DNA of 18,124 bases from Nostoc sp. GT001 (GTDB taxonomy: Bacteria; Cyanobacteriota; Cyanobacteriia; Cyanobacteriales; Nostocaceae): assembly GCF_030382115.1 (NCBI RefSeq), contig NZ_JAUDRJ010000003.1:1588191-1606314 (forward strand), read 5' to 3'. Below the pieces are notes generated by a model that worked only from the letters and a program-made list of their open reading frames with translations, made no database searches and was not told where the DNA came from. Positions 6,982-15,107 of this stretch are shown here, in pieces. The stretch's first letter is position 1. Every line of letters starts with the position of its first letter. Both the position numbers and the translations under genes were made by a program.

Positions 6982-7160
6982 AGAAGGCAGAAGGTACGAG
7001 ATATGAAGGCATCTTTGCTTTAATCCCACGCTTAAAAGCATGAGATTGAAGCAAGGATGCTTTGTGTCTGGTGTTACATATCTCGACACAATTTTGTTCT
7101 AGTAGTGGGCAATCACCCGCAACTAGAGTTTTGATTGTTACTTACAGGCTTCTGCCTTCT
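6982..7160. repeat. Nested palindromic element
   Basis: Three nested stems: outer AGAAGGCAGAAG (6982-6993) with CTTCTGCCTTCT (7149-7160); middle CGAGATATG (6997-7005) with CATATCTCG (7077-7085); and inside that an imperfect 24-bp hairpin (7009-7032 with 7037-7060). A fourth imperfect hairpin lies at about 7099-7128. The set would fold as a multi-branched structure in RNA or a cruciform in DNA. The outer arms are STRR-like heptamers (GCAGAAG). It is probably a miniature mobile repeat; it also occupies the probable leader of the 6332-6931 gene. Confidence 0.6.
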
Positions 7161-7327
7161 TCAATTGTGGGAAATCCTTTCAAGTATGCTTTGACAATTT
7201 CTGCTCAATCAGAAAATGAAGCATAACTGTGTATCACTGGAGTTAACAGAAAGAAGATGGACATCATGTTGCAAAATGTATTCTTGCTGTATGTCCATGT
7301 GGGGAAGATCATATAGTTGTCTCAATT

Positions 7328-7359
7328 AAAAAATATGTGTTCTTGATCACACACATATT
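7328..7359 (-). terminator. Rho-independent-type terminator on the minus strand
   Basis: On the minus strand AATATGTGT (7359-7351) pairs with ACACATATT (7340-7332) across a 10-base loop and runs into six T (7333-7328). It lies about 295 bases past the stop of the phytol-kinase-like gene, so it could end the 10200-7655 transcript or attenuate reading into the secreted-protein gene. The stem is AT-rich, so its strength is uncertain. Confidence 0.5.
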
Positions 7360-7464
7360 GTGTTTCCGAACACTGCCAATTTAAAAATAGTAGTATTGTA
7401 GTGTGAAGTAGCAGTACTCCAAAATTAGGTGCTAAAAATTAGGGGTATAAATCGCCGAATTAAT

Positions 7465-7605
7465 AGTGCGATACGGATAGCGCAGCGTAAAGCCTTCTCT
7501 TTCAGAGACGCTAACGCGAACGGCATGGCTTCTCTACGAGAGGCTGCGCCAACGCTTAGAGTGAGCCGTCGAGCGTAACCGACTGCCGCAGACATCGCAG
7601 TTAAA
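7465..7605. repeat. Dispersed Nostoc-type repeat block
   Basis: A GC-rich island in AT-rich DNA made of short palindromic words (CTTCTCTACGAGAGG, CAACGCTTAGAG, GCCGTCGAGCG). Bases 7529-7552 occur exactly, in reverse orientation, at 3073-3096 within cobD, which shows that the unit is dispersed in this genome. Similar words occur around 1706-1780 and 17530-17635. Confidence 0.65.
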
Positions 7606-7654
7606 TAGCTGTTTTTATTAAGAATCTATATTATGAGTGGCTGAAATTCTAGTC

Positions 7655-8392
7655 TTAGACTGGGAACGAGGTAATTGGGAGTGCCCTACAAACTCGCATG
7701 AAAATCCAAACTACTCCCGCCGCTGTTAGAGGTACGCTGAGGTTATCTGTGCCGTGGGATGAGACTGCCTCTGCTAGAGTTGCGAAAGTAGCAGTTACTA
7801 CTGCCGTCAAAAAGGCCCATCCTAAACTTAAAGGCGTTGCAAAAGGACTCAGCGACGAACCAGGTAGCAGTAACAGCACCAAGAAAATTACTACTGTACT
7901 CGCTATAAACATTGCTGCTGAACCTTCCCAGGAACGTATAGAACTTCCCACTTGGTATTTATGTTGCCCAAAACGTTTACCGATTAATGCTGCTAGTGCG
8001 TCACCCCAGGTCATTGCCATGATCCCAGCTACAGCAATTGGGGCGCTATCTACTGGCCCATCTGGTCGCCACAATAGCCCGAACAGCAATGTCACTGAGA
8101 TAGCGAAATAAACTGTGCCGGGTGAGCTATCTTGGGTATCCATTGCGCCGATGATTCGGTAGCGGTAAAACAAGTAGTTTAGTCCGATAAAGGTAGCAAA
8201 AGGTATAATCCCGATTTCCCAGTGGCTAAACAGTAGCAGGACTCCGAAAGCCCACATCCCTGCACCAATATGGATTACCTTGCGGGTCAAATCCGGCTTT
8301 ACACCAAATAGCCTACGTAGTCCCTCGCCAATCACAAGCAGACTGATAGCGTAAACATAAGAAATTGCTAGCCCGATAAAATCATTTGTCAT
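7655..8392 (-). CDS. Phytol kinase-like membrane enzyme (diacylglycerol/polyprenol kinase family)
   Basis: A 245-aa integral membrane protein of the CTP-dependent polyprenol/phytol kinase family. Relatives phosphorylate phytol released from chlorophyll, feeding tocopherol and phylloquinone synthesis (plant VTE5 and a Synechocystis homologue). Motifs in order: RKVIHIGAGMWAFG (37-50), SPGTVYF (90-96), MTWGDALAALIGKRFG (127-142), SWEGSAAMF (154-162) and AEAVSSHGTDNLSVPL (207-222). About six hydrophobic segments are visible (for example 8-22, 46-57, 62-76, 95-107, 160-177, 188-205). The start ATG 8392 sits inside an ATGACAA heptamer array, so the start region is repeat-derived and lacks a normal ribosome-binding site. 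It follows the DUF3685 regulator by 56 bp on the same strand, probably one transcript. Phytol as substrate is inferred from the family. Confidence 0.85.
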   Translation of the reverse strand: MTNDFIGLAISYVYAISLLVIGEGLRRLFGVKPDLTRKVIHIGAGMWAFGVLLLFSHWEIGIIPFATFIGLNYLFYRYRIIGAMDTQDSSPGTVYFAISVTLLFGLLWRPDGPVDSAPIAVAGIMAMTWGDALAALIGKRFGQHKYQVGSSIRSWEGSAAMFIASTVVIFLVLLLLPGSSLSPFATPLSLGWAFLTAVVTATFATLAEAVSSHGTDNLSVPLTAAGVVWIFMRVCRALPITSFPV

Positions 8393-8407
8393 TTGTCATT
8401 TGTCATT
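8383..8407 (-). repeat. ATGACAA heptamer array at a start codon
   Basis: On the minus strand the unit ATGACAA occurs three times and runs into ATGAT, placing ATG triplets at 8406, 8399, 8392 and 8385, seven bases apart. The gene uses the frame of 8392; 8399 is in a second frame, and 8406 and 8385 share the third. Gain or loss of one unit would move the coding start relative to the upstream ATGs. Confidence 0.8.
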
Positions 8408-8448
8408 GGAAAAAGAACTACAGAAAGCTGCCCCTCTGTGTTGCTGGT

Positions 8449-10200
8449 TCACTTAGGTCGATCGCTATTTCGTCTCAAGTTCTTTTCTACTGACGAAACG
8501 CTACCAATACCTTGAAGAATACCACGACCGATTAAACCTAAACCTCGACCAACTATTTGGGTAAGGATAAAAACTATACCGCTACCGAAAACAGCTAATA
8601 GTGATTTTAAACGCGGTGCGATCGCATCACTAAATTCTAGGAGCAATGTCACTACTAAGGGAATATTAGAAAGTTTTACTAATTCCTGATTCCGAGGAGC
8701 ATAAACTGAAATATTGGCAATGCCACGAGGTGCAATCACAAATAGCTCATAGCGACTTTCAAAAACGGCTTTTGGCTCATCTATATAATTTTTTAATCTA
8801 TATTTCCAAGACAACTCATTTCTAAACCGCTCAATTTCTCTTGTAGAAATCAATTGCCGTCCATAAAAGTTTTGCTTAATCTCTTCTACATCTGCTAAAT
8901 AATTTAATAGTGGTTGCACTACTCCATTCGCTACCTGAATCAATAAGTTCTCTAAAATCATTAATGCTTGAGATTTAGCTTCAGCACTCACTACTGGATA
9001 GCAGGTATTATCAATGTTCAACTCTGTTTGAAATAAGAGATAAGAATACAAATCACCAATTAGCGGGATCTTATTGAGAATATCTCTTTGTACAACCTCT
9101 GTATTTTGCAGCAATAAATTAACTATCTCTATGTTTTGATTAACTATTTTGATCTGAGAAAACTTCCCAAAAAAATCTATAATTGCTGCTTGCCATAAAT
9201 CACGTATTAAAGTATTTTTTAGTTCATTTAATTGATTTATCTCTATTTGAGAAGTACGCAATTCATCCAACTGTTCACTCAACTTTTGTAGGATCAGATA
9301 AAGTAATTCCCGTTTTTTATCTTCACGAAAGATATCAATTTCTAAAGGAATATCTGTGACATTTCGTAAAGGCAATTGAAGTTTAGTCACACAAGATGTA
9401 AACAAGGCAGATTGTAGGGTTCCCGGACTCAGTAAAGGTGATACAGTTTGCCTTTGCTGAATGGCACTACTGAATAAAGGAGTCAAAAGTGGCTCATCAG
9501 CAGCCGGAATCTGTTCTTTTTGCCTTTCTTGTGGTGAAAGCAACAACCGATTTAACAACCAACGAGCCGCTAGCAGTTCTCGCCGCTGTCCAGCTAGAAT
9601 GGCTCGATCTAGTACTGGTAGACCAGGAATTTGTAATTGTGCTGTTACTGCGGCTAGGGTAGCATCAATGTTAGTGATTCCTGACAAATGTAAATTATTT
9701 CGCAGTTTAGAGAAGGGGAGTGGGGAGTGAGGAGTTAGGAGTGAGGAGTTAGGAGTTATTATTGCTTCTGTGTCCTGGAACCAATAGGAACCACCATTTG
9801 CAACTTCTTGCATGGCGGCGACTAACTCAGGAAGTGGCGTACCTTTGGGGCAGTAGCCATTTACACCAACAGATTTTGCAGCTAATAGCAGTCCTTGTTC
9901 TTGAATAGAACTGAGGAGCAGGATTGGTAGGTTGGGATATAAGGCTCTGAGTTGCCGACAGAATTGTAAACCTAGCTGTTGACTGGTTGTGGAGCGACCA
10001 TTACCGAATTCTAAAACTACTAAATTTACCTGGTTAGGGTCTTTTTCGGCAATTTCTGCTAAAATCTGCAAGGCAACGGTGTCAGTTTCTACAACTGCGA
10101 TCGCTTCGAGATTAGGAATCGCTTCTAAAGCTATCCGTAATCCCAGACGAAAAATCGGGTCTTGGTCGATTAACAATAATTTTAAAGGGCGATCGCTCAT
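8449..10200 (-). CDS. Pseudo-receiver response regulator with C-terminal DUF3685 domain
   Basis: A 583-aa cyanobacterial regulator. Residues 6-137 form a receiver fold: LKLLLIDQDPIFRLG (acidic pocket Asp12 and Asp14), NLVVLEFGNG, PILLLSS and GYCPKGTPLPEL (conserved Lys119). The phosphoacceptor Asp is replaced by Glu64, so it is likely phosphorylation-independent or mimics the active state. Residues 148-162 (TPNSSLLTPHSPLPF region) are encoded by a heptamer repeat array and form the linker. The rest is the cyanobacterial DUF3685 domain, helical, with hydrophobic segments near the C-terminus (about 520-570) suggesting membrane contact. I chose ATG 10200 (MSDRPLKLLLID); the frame extends upstream to a TTG at 10236, which is less likely. 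It is divergent from the NACHT gene and upstream of the phytol-kinase-like gene. Target is unknown. Confidence 0.8.
   Translation of the reverse strand: MSDRPLKLLLIDQDPIFRLGLRIALEAIPNLEAIAVVETDTVALQILAEIAEKDPNQVNLVVLEFGNGRSTTSQQLGLQFCRQLRALYPNLPILLLSSIQEQGLLLAAKSVGVNGYCPKGTPLPELVAAMQEVANGGSYWFQDTEAIITPNSSLLTPHSPLPFSKLRNNLHLSGITNIDATLAAVTAQLQIPGLPVLDRAILAGQRRELLAARWLLNRLLLSPQERQKEQIPAADEPLLTPLFSSAIQQRQTVSPLLSPGTLQSALFTSCVTKLQLPLRNVTDIPLEIDIFREDKKRELLYLILQKLSEQLDELRTSQIEINQLNELKNTLIRDLWQAAIIDFFGKFSQIKIVNQNIEIVNLLLQNTEVVQRDILNKIPLIGDLYSYLLFQTELNIDNTCYPVVSAEAKSQALMILENLLIQVANGVVQPLLNYLADVEEIKQNFYGRQLISTREIERFRNELSWKYRLKNYIDEPKAVFESRYELFVIAPRGIANISVYAPRNQELVKLSNIPLVVTLLLEFSDAIAPRLKSLLAVFGSGIVFILTQIVGRGLGLIGRGILQGIGSVSSVEKNLRRNSDRPK
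9715..9758. repeat. Heptamer array inside the regulator coding sequence
   Basis: Units of the type TGAGGAG/TTAGGAG run in tandem on the plus strand within the minus-strand gene. They encode the linker segment between the receiver and DUF3685 domains (about residues 148-162), with no stop in the used frame. The same unit is found in the intergenic arrays at 3771-3911 and 13375-13425. Confidence 0.8.
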
Positions 10201-10343
10201 AGTCCACTCAATTAGATCAGCACTGTTTTTTACCAATCAGAAAACAACTTTGATACAAAACTTTGTCTTCCCCATTGTCACCTGTTTTCGTCAACTGATA
10301 AATCGATCATAATTGCCTTATGCAGCCTTCACTGTGTGATTAA

Positions 10344-13340
10344 ATGAACTTGAGTATTCGGCACTGGTTGGCAGAACGCCATATCGCAATCAATCAAATC
10401 AGAGGGTTTTCTGGGGGGCAATTGGCAGGTATTGCCTACCGCATTGTTCAGGATATGGAACTCAAAAGCCTCATGCCTTTTGATATCTGTACCTTGGCAG
10501 AGGTTTTAGAACTGCCCTTAAGTATTGTTTGGGAAGAAATCAGTGTCATTTCCCTGTTGACAGAAAAACTGTTGCGTAGCCTCAGCCAAAAAAAACCGTT
10601 AAAACGTAACGAAGGCACATGGCTAGCGTTTCAAATTGCCTATCTCCAAGCTTTGCAAGCAATTCTAGAGCAGGAAGCAAGCTTACAAAAACCGTGGTTA
10701 GACCGGGCAATTATACCGATACAAGCACACATACTTAAAGAGGACGTGGGTAAACTCATCCTCCAAGATCCGCAACTACAAGGATTGCTGAAAACTCTCA
10801 GCCCAGGTAAATTGACTGATACTCAAGCTGAACAAGCGCTGTCTTCGGTTGCAGATTCATTACTGGTGCAACAAATAAATAACGCTGCTATCGCTTGGTT
10901 AGTTGCCAATGGTGCAGAGGAACTGGAAGCGAAACTTCTAACACAGCGTTTAGTTAACTCACTTCCTGGTGAGATATTGGTAGTCGTCACCGAGAATGCT
11001 GCACCTTTAGCCCAACTGCAAAAATTTTTCCGTTTGGGGATTTCATTATCTCCCAGTTTCATCACCCCAGAAGTTGGTTCTACAGTCAGTGAAAAAATTG
11101 ATTTGCACCGAGAACATTACCGTGCAAGTTTGATTAAAAACCTCAGTATCCCTTTGCTGATGGAATCCTTTGCTCTTAAGGATATCTATGTGCCACAAAA
11201 AGGCTTACCAATAGAAGAAAATATTTCTGAGCAGGATAAAAAAGCTCTTAAACCAGTTGATTTAAAAACATGGGCACAGCAACAGTTAACTGATTTAGAA
11301 ACGATCGCTGTAATTGAGTCAGAACCGGGTTATGGAAAAACTAGTTTTTGCCAACTTTGGGCAACGGAGATAGCACAAGAATTGTACCCTACTTGGATGC
11401 CGATAGTAATTAGGTTGCGAGATGTAAAATACGGTAAAACTTTAATCGAAACTCTAAATTCTGCCTTTGGTGTTAATCTTTCAACTTGGTTAGAGCAAGA
11501 AAATCTCCCTTGTCTGTTGCTGCTGGATGGTTTGGATGAATTGCCCCATTCTGCTGTGGGTATCAGGGCACAAGCAATTTTTATTCAGCAATTACTGAAC
11601 TTTCAATCTCAGCACCGCCACAAAATTGTGTTGACAAGTCGTTCAACGACTTTACCAGAAATCGTCTCGGAACTACCGCTATTATTGAGACGAATCATTA
11701 TTCAGCCATTGGATGTGGACGAATTCAAGCAATGGTTTCAACAGTGGGCAAAAGTGCAATCATTACCCATTGCTCAAAATTTCTTTACATTATTAAAACA
11801 GGCAGGGTTATTTGCCAGCCAATCAAAGTTAAGAGAATTATCTCCCCTTATCCGTCAACCCCTAATGCTGCATTTGTTGGGCATTTTGCACCGCGAGGGA
11901 TTGCTAGATGATGAACTATTGCAGTTAGCTGCTAATACCCAAAAGTCTTTTCTCTTATGGGAAATTCATCATCGCCTGAGTCGATGGTTGTTGGGTTATC
12001 CGCTAATTGGTGGGATCAAGACGATGCTACTGCGTTCAGGATCGGCTCATATTCACCGGACTCCAGAAGCGATCGCTAATTTACTCGCTAATCGTCATCC
12101 CCAAGATTTACTTGAGCAGATGCAAGCGATCGCTCTCAAAATTTTACACTCGCAACGTCATCAAATTAATCTAGCTGGTGAATTTAATACTTTACCAGCG
12201 TTTTATTTTAAAATTTGGGATGTAAAAAGCTCAAGCGAAAGCACAGCAAAAAGTAGTTTCATTGAATTTTCGCATCTCAAGTTAGGAGAATCTCTTTGTG
12301 CAGATGCGATTGTTGCCCAACTTAAACTTCTGACTCAGTACGAAGAAAAGGCTTATGGCACGCCTACTTTTGTACTCGATCTCAGTAGTGCAGCCCAGAA
12401 TATTTATAATTTACTAGGTTACGGGATACTTAGCCAAGAAATTGAAGAACTAGCGATCGCCGGATTGCGTCGCCAGCAAAAACACAAATTTTCGTTTGAA
12501 GTTTTATTTCAACGTCTTTTATCTTTCTGGCGTGCTTACTGTCAAGGACGTTGGTTAGATGAGGGGATAGCCCACAACGCTTTGACTAATTTTCACGAAC
12601 TGCAAAACCCTGTGAATGTTGAACAGGTGAATGCTGCTGTGGGACTAAATGTGTTTTTATTGCTTTGCGCTTGCTACCGAGAAACAAAAGTTCCTTTTTG
12701 GCCTTGTGGGAATCCAGTCAATTTAACAGAATTCAACCCAGAGGTGCTGAGTGTGCTAATTGCTCGGACAACGGTTTTGCATAAAAGTGCCTTCGTAACC
12801 CGAATCAAGTCTCTGTCTGGACTCAATTTATCGGGAGCCTCTTTATCGCAAGTGATGTTAACTGGGGTGAGTCTTGAGCAAACAAACTTATCTAATGCGG
12901 AGTTAATGGGGGCGAATTTGGCTGGAGCCAATTTGCAACAGGCTAACCTCGCAGGTGCGAACTTACAAAACGCCAACCTCACAGGCGCAAACCTACAACA
13001 GGCAAACCTCACAGGCGCAAACCTGCAACAGGCAAACCTGATGGGGACAAATCTTAATTCTGCCGATCTCACCAACGCCTGCTTATGTGATGCCGTACTT
13101 GCTACGACTGACAAAAAATTGGCCGCTAATAATGGTGCCTTGTTCTCCAAAGAGTCGTTTCAAAAACTAAAACATTTGCGATCGCAGCAACCCTTCTTAA
13201 ACACCGTGAAAATCACGCCAAACACAAACGTTAATTGGAAAAATACCCCTGCCATCGGACTAATTGAGAGCTGTGAAGGTGCAATTTTGTCAGCAGATTT
13301 AGATGATGATGTCGATGATGAGACAGTTTTTGGAAATTAA
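10344..13340 (+). CDS. NACHT NTPase with C-terminal pentapeptide repeats (NLR-like)
   Basis: A 998-aa STAND-class NTPase. Residues 1-300: a helical region I do not recognise, probably the effector or signalling module. Residues 318-450: NACHT core, with P-loop EPGYGKTS (Lys332, Thr333), the NACHT-type Walker [11 protein letters not shown] (Asp395, Asp398, Glu399) and the sensor IVLTSRST (Arg433). Residues 450-810: helical winged-helix and linker region. Residues about 822-915: 18 or so pentapeptide repeats A(N/D)LxxANL in register, a right-handed beta-helix in place of LRR or WD repeats. The end is an acidic tail ([10 protein letters not shown]). ATG 10344 has no clear ribosome-binding site. 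By family logic, ligand binding at the repeats would drive ATP-dependent oligomerisation; bacterial NACHT proteins include anti-phage sensors. No TIR, protease, nuclease or transmembrane effector motif is visible, and no toxin or nuclease gene is adjacent. Confidence 0.85.
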   Translation: MNLSIRHWLAERHIAINQIRGFSGGQLAGIAYRIVQDMELKSLMPFDICTLAEVLELPLSIVWEEISVISLLTEKLLRSLSQKKPLKRNEGTWLAFQIAYLQALQAILEQEASLQKPWLDRAIIPIQAHILKEDVGKLILQDPQLQGLLKTLSPGKLTDTQAEQALSSVADSLLVQQINNAAIAWLVANGAEELEAKLLTQRLVNSLPGEILVVVTENAAPLAQLQKFFRLGISLSPSFITPEVGSTVSEKIDLHREHYRASLIKNLSIPLLMESFALKDIYVPQKGLPIEENISEQDKKALKPVDLKTWAQQQLTDLETIAVIESEPGYGKTSFCQLWATEIAQELYPTWMPIVIRLRDVKYGKTLIETLNSAFGVNLSTWLEQENLPCLLLLDGLDELPHSAVGIRAQAIFIQQLLNFQSQHRHKIVLTSRSTTLPEIVSELPLLLRRIIIQPLDVDEFKQWFQQWAKVQSLPIAQNFFTLLKQAGLFASQSKLRELSPLIRQPLMLHLLGILHREGLLDDELLQLAANTQKSFLLWEIHHRLSRWLLGYPLIGGIKTMLLRSGSAHIHRTPEAIANLLANRHPQDLLEQMQAIALKILHSQRHQINLAGEFNTLPAFYFKIWDVKSSSESTAKSSFIEFSHLKLGESLCADAIVAQLKLLTQYEEKAYGTPTFVLDLSSAAQNIYNLLGYGILSQEIEELAIAGLRRQQKHKFSFEVLFQRLLSFWRAYCQGRWLDEGIAHNALTNFHELQNPVNVEQVNAAVGLNVFLLLCACYRETKVPFWPCGNPVNLTEFNPEVLSVLIARTTVLHKSAFVTRIKSLSGLNLSGASLSQVMLTGVSLEQTNLSNAELMGANLAGANLQQANLAGANLQNANLTGANLQQANLTGANLQQANLMGTNLNSADLTNACLCDAVLATTDKKLAANNGALFSKESFQKLKHLRSQQPFLNTVKITPNTNVNWKNTPAIGLIESCEGAILSADLDDDVDDETVFGN
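12981..13040 (+). repeat. Near-identical tandem 30-bp units in the pentapeptide region
   Basis: Units 12981-13010 and 13011-13040 differ at 2 of 30 bases, while flanking units (12951-12980 and earlier) are more diverged. Each encodes two pentapeptides ([10 protein letters not shown]). This shows recent unit duplication or conversion in the putative sensor part of the NACHT protein. Confidence 0.75.
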
Positions 13341-13374
13341 TTCGATTGGGGCATGGGGCAAAACAGTGCTGAGT

Positions 13375-13500
13375 GCTGAGTGAGGAGTGAGGAGTGAGGA
13401 GTGAGAAGTGAGGAGTGAGGAATTATTTTCCTTGTCCCCTTGTCCCCCTTGTCCCCTTGTCCCCTTCTCCCCTGCTCCCCTGCCCCTCTGCTCCCCAACC
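13375..13500. repeat. Two adjacent heptamer arrays between the NACHT and furC-like genes
   Basis: The first array (about 13375-13425) is TGAGGAG/TGAGAAG units. The second (about 13430-13500) is TTGTCCCC units grading into CTGCTCCCC. Both are STRR-type repeats. They fill the gap between two convergent genes and contain no credible coding sequence; the short open frames there are repeat artefacts. Confidence 0.8.
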
Positions 13501-13502
13501 CC

Positions 13503-13949
13503 CTATCCCTCTTGCGGATTGCGGTAGCCAAAAAAGTTAATACTGTAGTCAGTAATCTGCACTCCTGTTTCTTCTTCAATTTTGCGGATCAAATCTTCTG
13601 GTAGTTCCACATGAACATCAAGAATTTGATTTGTATCCACACAGTTTATATGACTGTGAGAGTCACTGATATTGCCGTACAAACGCCCATCACAGCGTTC
13701 AATACACTCAATGATGCCTTGACTGGATAATGCTTCTAAATTTTGATAAACAGAGGTATGACCGATCTCTTTGCCTTGTTGGTTCAAGCGATCGTAAATC
13801 TCTCTGGCAGCAAGATGTTCATTTGCTTGCCAAAGTAATTCCAGAATAAAGCGACGCTGACGACTGACGCGCATACCCAGGATTTGACAGCGCTCAAGTG
13901 CATCTTCTAAGGAACGAATTGGTCTTGTAGTAATTGTTTGTTTTTGCAT
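13503..13949 (-). CDS. furC: Fur-family transcriptional regulator, FurC/PerR-type
   Basis: A 148-aa metal-dependent repressor of the Fur superfamily. The N-terminal winged helix contains LGMRVSRQRRFILELLW and the recognition helix HTSVYQNLEAL (64-74). The metal region SDSHSHINCVD (95-105) has the H-x-H of the regulatory site (His98, His100). The paired CxxC structural-zinc motifs of classical Fur are absent; only isolated cysteines remain. The close match to what I recall of Anabaena FurC (PerR-like, peroxide response) supports the symbol, but that is memory and not a search. Start: ATG 13949 (MQKQTITTRP) gives that length; an in-frame ATG at 13985 would add 12 residues. Neither has a strong ribosome-binding site. 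A 15-bp palindrome upstream (14013-14027) may be its own operator. Confidence 0.85.
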   Translation of the reverse strand: MQKQTITTRPIRSLEDALERCQILGMRVSRQRRFILELLWQANEHLAAREIYDRLNQQGKEIGHTSVYQNLEALSSQGIIECIERCDGRLYGNISDSHSHINCVDTNQILDVHVELPEDLIRKIEEETGVQITDYSINFFGYRNPQEG

Positions 13950-14596
13950 ATTACAGCTTGTTAACTGTTGAGGGAATTTTCCCATCTAAATGTTTATTGG
14001 TTATTTAATATATGCAATGATATTGCACGCTGCTGTTTTACCTGCACTTATGTTTTGGCTTTTGATCCTGTGGAAGTGACAGGTGGCGATAATGATTTTT
14101 TTTTGCTTGTTGACGGCTACTTTGTCAGACCTTAATCTAAAACAAACTCATTACAACTTTAACTTAAAATCGCTGTAAATGTCCACCTTGGGGCAGGTAT
14201 TGCCTTACCCAAATAGGCTAATTCTAATGGCATACGATATTAATCGTGTAGTAATTATTTAGTTAAAGGCGAGTAATTATAGCAACGATCAAAGTAACAT
14301 TTAACTTGAGTAAAAATCGGTGAAGTGAGTGGCGATAGCCAGCGGCTCATATCAGGGGTAGTAACTGGATGTATATTTGTTAAAACTAGCGAAAATTAAG
14401 TAAAAGTATCAAATAAATTTAAGCAGTTCAGACTTGTGTCTAAACCTTGTATAGGTTGACGAAATTATCAGCAAAAAAGTATCAGTAAATACTAATTGAT
14501 TTGTGAACAAGACTTTGTGCTACTAAAGGTCAATCTAGCGTCAATCCCTGAAAGCTGCTACTGTATATTGTCGATCCTACAGTTGAGCAAAAAAAA
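13950..14596. other. Non-coding divergent region between furC-like and crr6
   Basis: About 645 AT-rich bases without a gene. It must carry both promoters. Apart from the palindrome at 14013-14027, there is a small stem ACGAT (14234-14238) / ATCGT (14243-14247). I could not assign -35/-10 boxes with confidence, and I see no tRNA or recognisable small RNA. Confidence 0.4.
14013..14027. promoter_or_regulatory. Candidate Fur-family operator palindrome
   Basis: TGCAAT-GAT-ATTGCA is a perfect 6-3-6 inverted repeat in an AT-rich stretch, 63 bases upstream of the preferred start of the furC-like gene. Fur-family dimers bind AT-rich palindromes of about this size, and autoregulation is common, so it is a reasonable operator candidate. 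It does not match the classical TTATAAT-ATTATAA PerR box closely. Confidence 0.4.
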
Positions 14597-15082
14597 GTGG
14601 CTGCTGAGTCAAAGACAATTGCGATCGCACTCAATAATGACCTGATTAACAATCTGGATATATCTCCTGCGTCAACGGTGATTGAACAACTGCTGCAAGA
14701 TGGGGCCGCATCCCATGAACAGCAGCTACGCTTTGATATCAATTACGATCTCGAACCTGACGATCCACGGGAACTCTCAGAAATTCCAGAGGTGCGGCTG
14801 TGGTTTGTGCGCCTAGATGCCAAATATCCCTGGTTAGCATTTTTCCTAGATTGGAAAGCTGGAGAATTTGCTCGTTATGCTGCCATGCTCGTACCACACC
14901 AATTCAGTTCCAAAGATGGCATTCAGTACAATCCTGAAGCCTTAGAAATATTTTTGATGCACAAAATCTTTGTCTTAGGTGATTGGCTCAAACAGCAAGA
15001 TATCCCCAGCCTCTCGCGGCTGAAATCTATGGCCCAAATGCTGGGTTATGAATTAGATGATGCTTTTTTTGAGATATTTTAG
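14597..15082 (+). CDS. crr6: CRR6 family NdhI maturation factor
   Basis: A 161-aa protein of the CRR6 family (DUF1817), found in cyanobacteria and chloroplasts. CRR6 assists assembly of the NdhI subunit into the NDH-1 complex used for cyclic electron flow and CO2 uptake; the protein is soluble. The conserved core is unmistakable: DDPRELSEIPEVRLWFVRLD (55-74), YPWLAFFLDWKAGEFARYAA (77-96), MLVPHQFS (97-104), YNPEALEIFLMHKIFVLGDW (111-130) and the end LGYELDDAFF. The GTG at 14597 is the only reasonable start: the frame is closed upstream by TGA at 14549 with no ATG between. The first 50 residues are variable in the family. It has a promoter region of its own, divergent from the furC-like gene. 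Confidence 0.9.
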   Translation: MAAESKTIAIALNNDLINNLDISPASTVIEQLLQDGAASHEQQLRFDINYDLEPDDPRELSEIPEVRLWFVRLDAKYPWLAFFLDWKAGEFARYAAMLVPHQFSSKDGIQYNPEALEIFLMHKIFVLGDWLKQQDIPSLSRLKSMAQMLGYELDDAFFEIF

Positions 15083-15107
15083 CTGCGTGAAAATTAAGTT
15101 GGCACAA

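Larger units (their letters stand above)
7161..7654. other. Non-coding region between the phytol-kinase-like gene and the secreted protein gene
   Basis: No credible gene is present. Besides the terminator-like hairpin at 7328-7359, it holds a dispersed repeat block at about 7465-7605, rich in CTTCTCTACGAGAGG and CTGCGCCAACGC motifs, part of which recurs exactly (reverse orientation) inside cobD. An 8-bp inverted pair ATGGACAT / ATGTCCAT flanks about 7264-7294. A promoter for the minus-strand secreted-protein gene is expected here but I could not assign it. Confidence 0.4.

Noticed and set aside
7698..8111. Plus-strand open frame of 137 aa
   Set aside because: Antisense shadow of the phytol-kinase-like gene, which has full family motifs on the minus strand.
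10271..10313. Promoter of the NACHT gene (TTGTCA and CATAAT)
   Set aside because: The spacing between the two boxes is about 27 bases, too long for a sigma-70-type promoter.
12674..13150. Minus-strand open frame of 158 aa opposite the pentapeptide region
   Set aside because: Its periodic composition (FAPVRLACCKFAP-like) is just the antisense of the pentapeptide repeats.
13375..13500. Possible CRISPR-like array
   Set aside because: Units are 7-9 bases and contiguous, with no unique spacers of 30-40 bases; these are STRR tandem repeats.
13337..13579. Minus-strand open frame of 80 aa
   Set aside because: Composed of translated heptamer repeats and antisense to nothing conserved; it overlaps the end of the furC-like gene in another frame.
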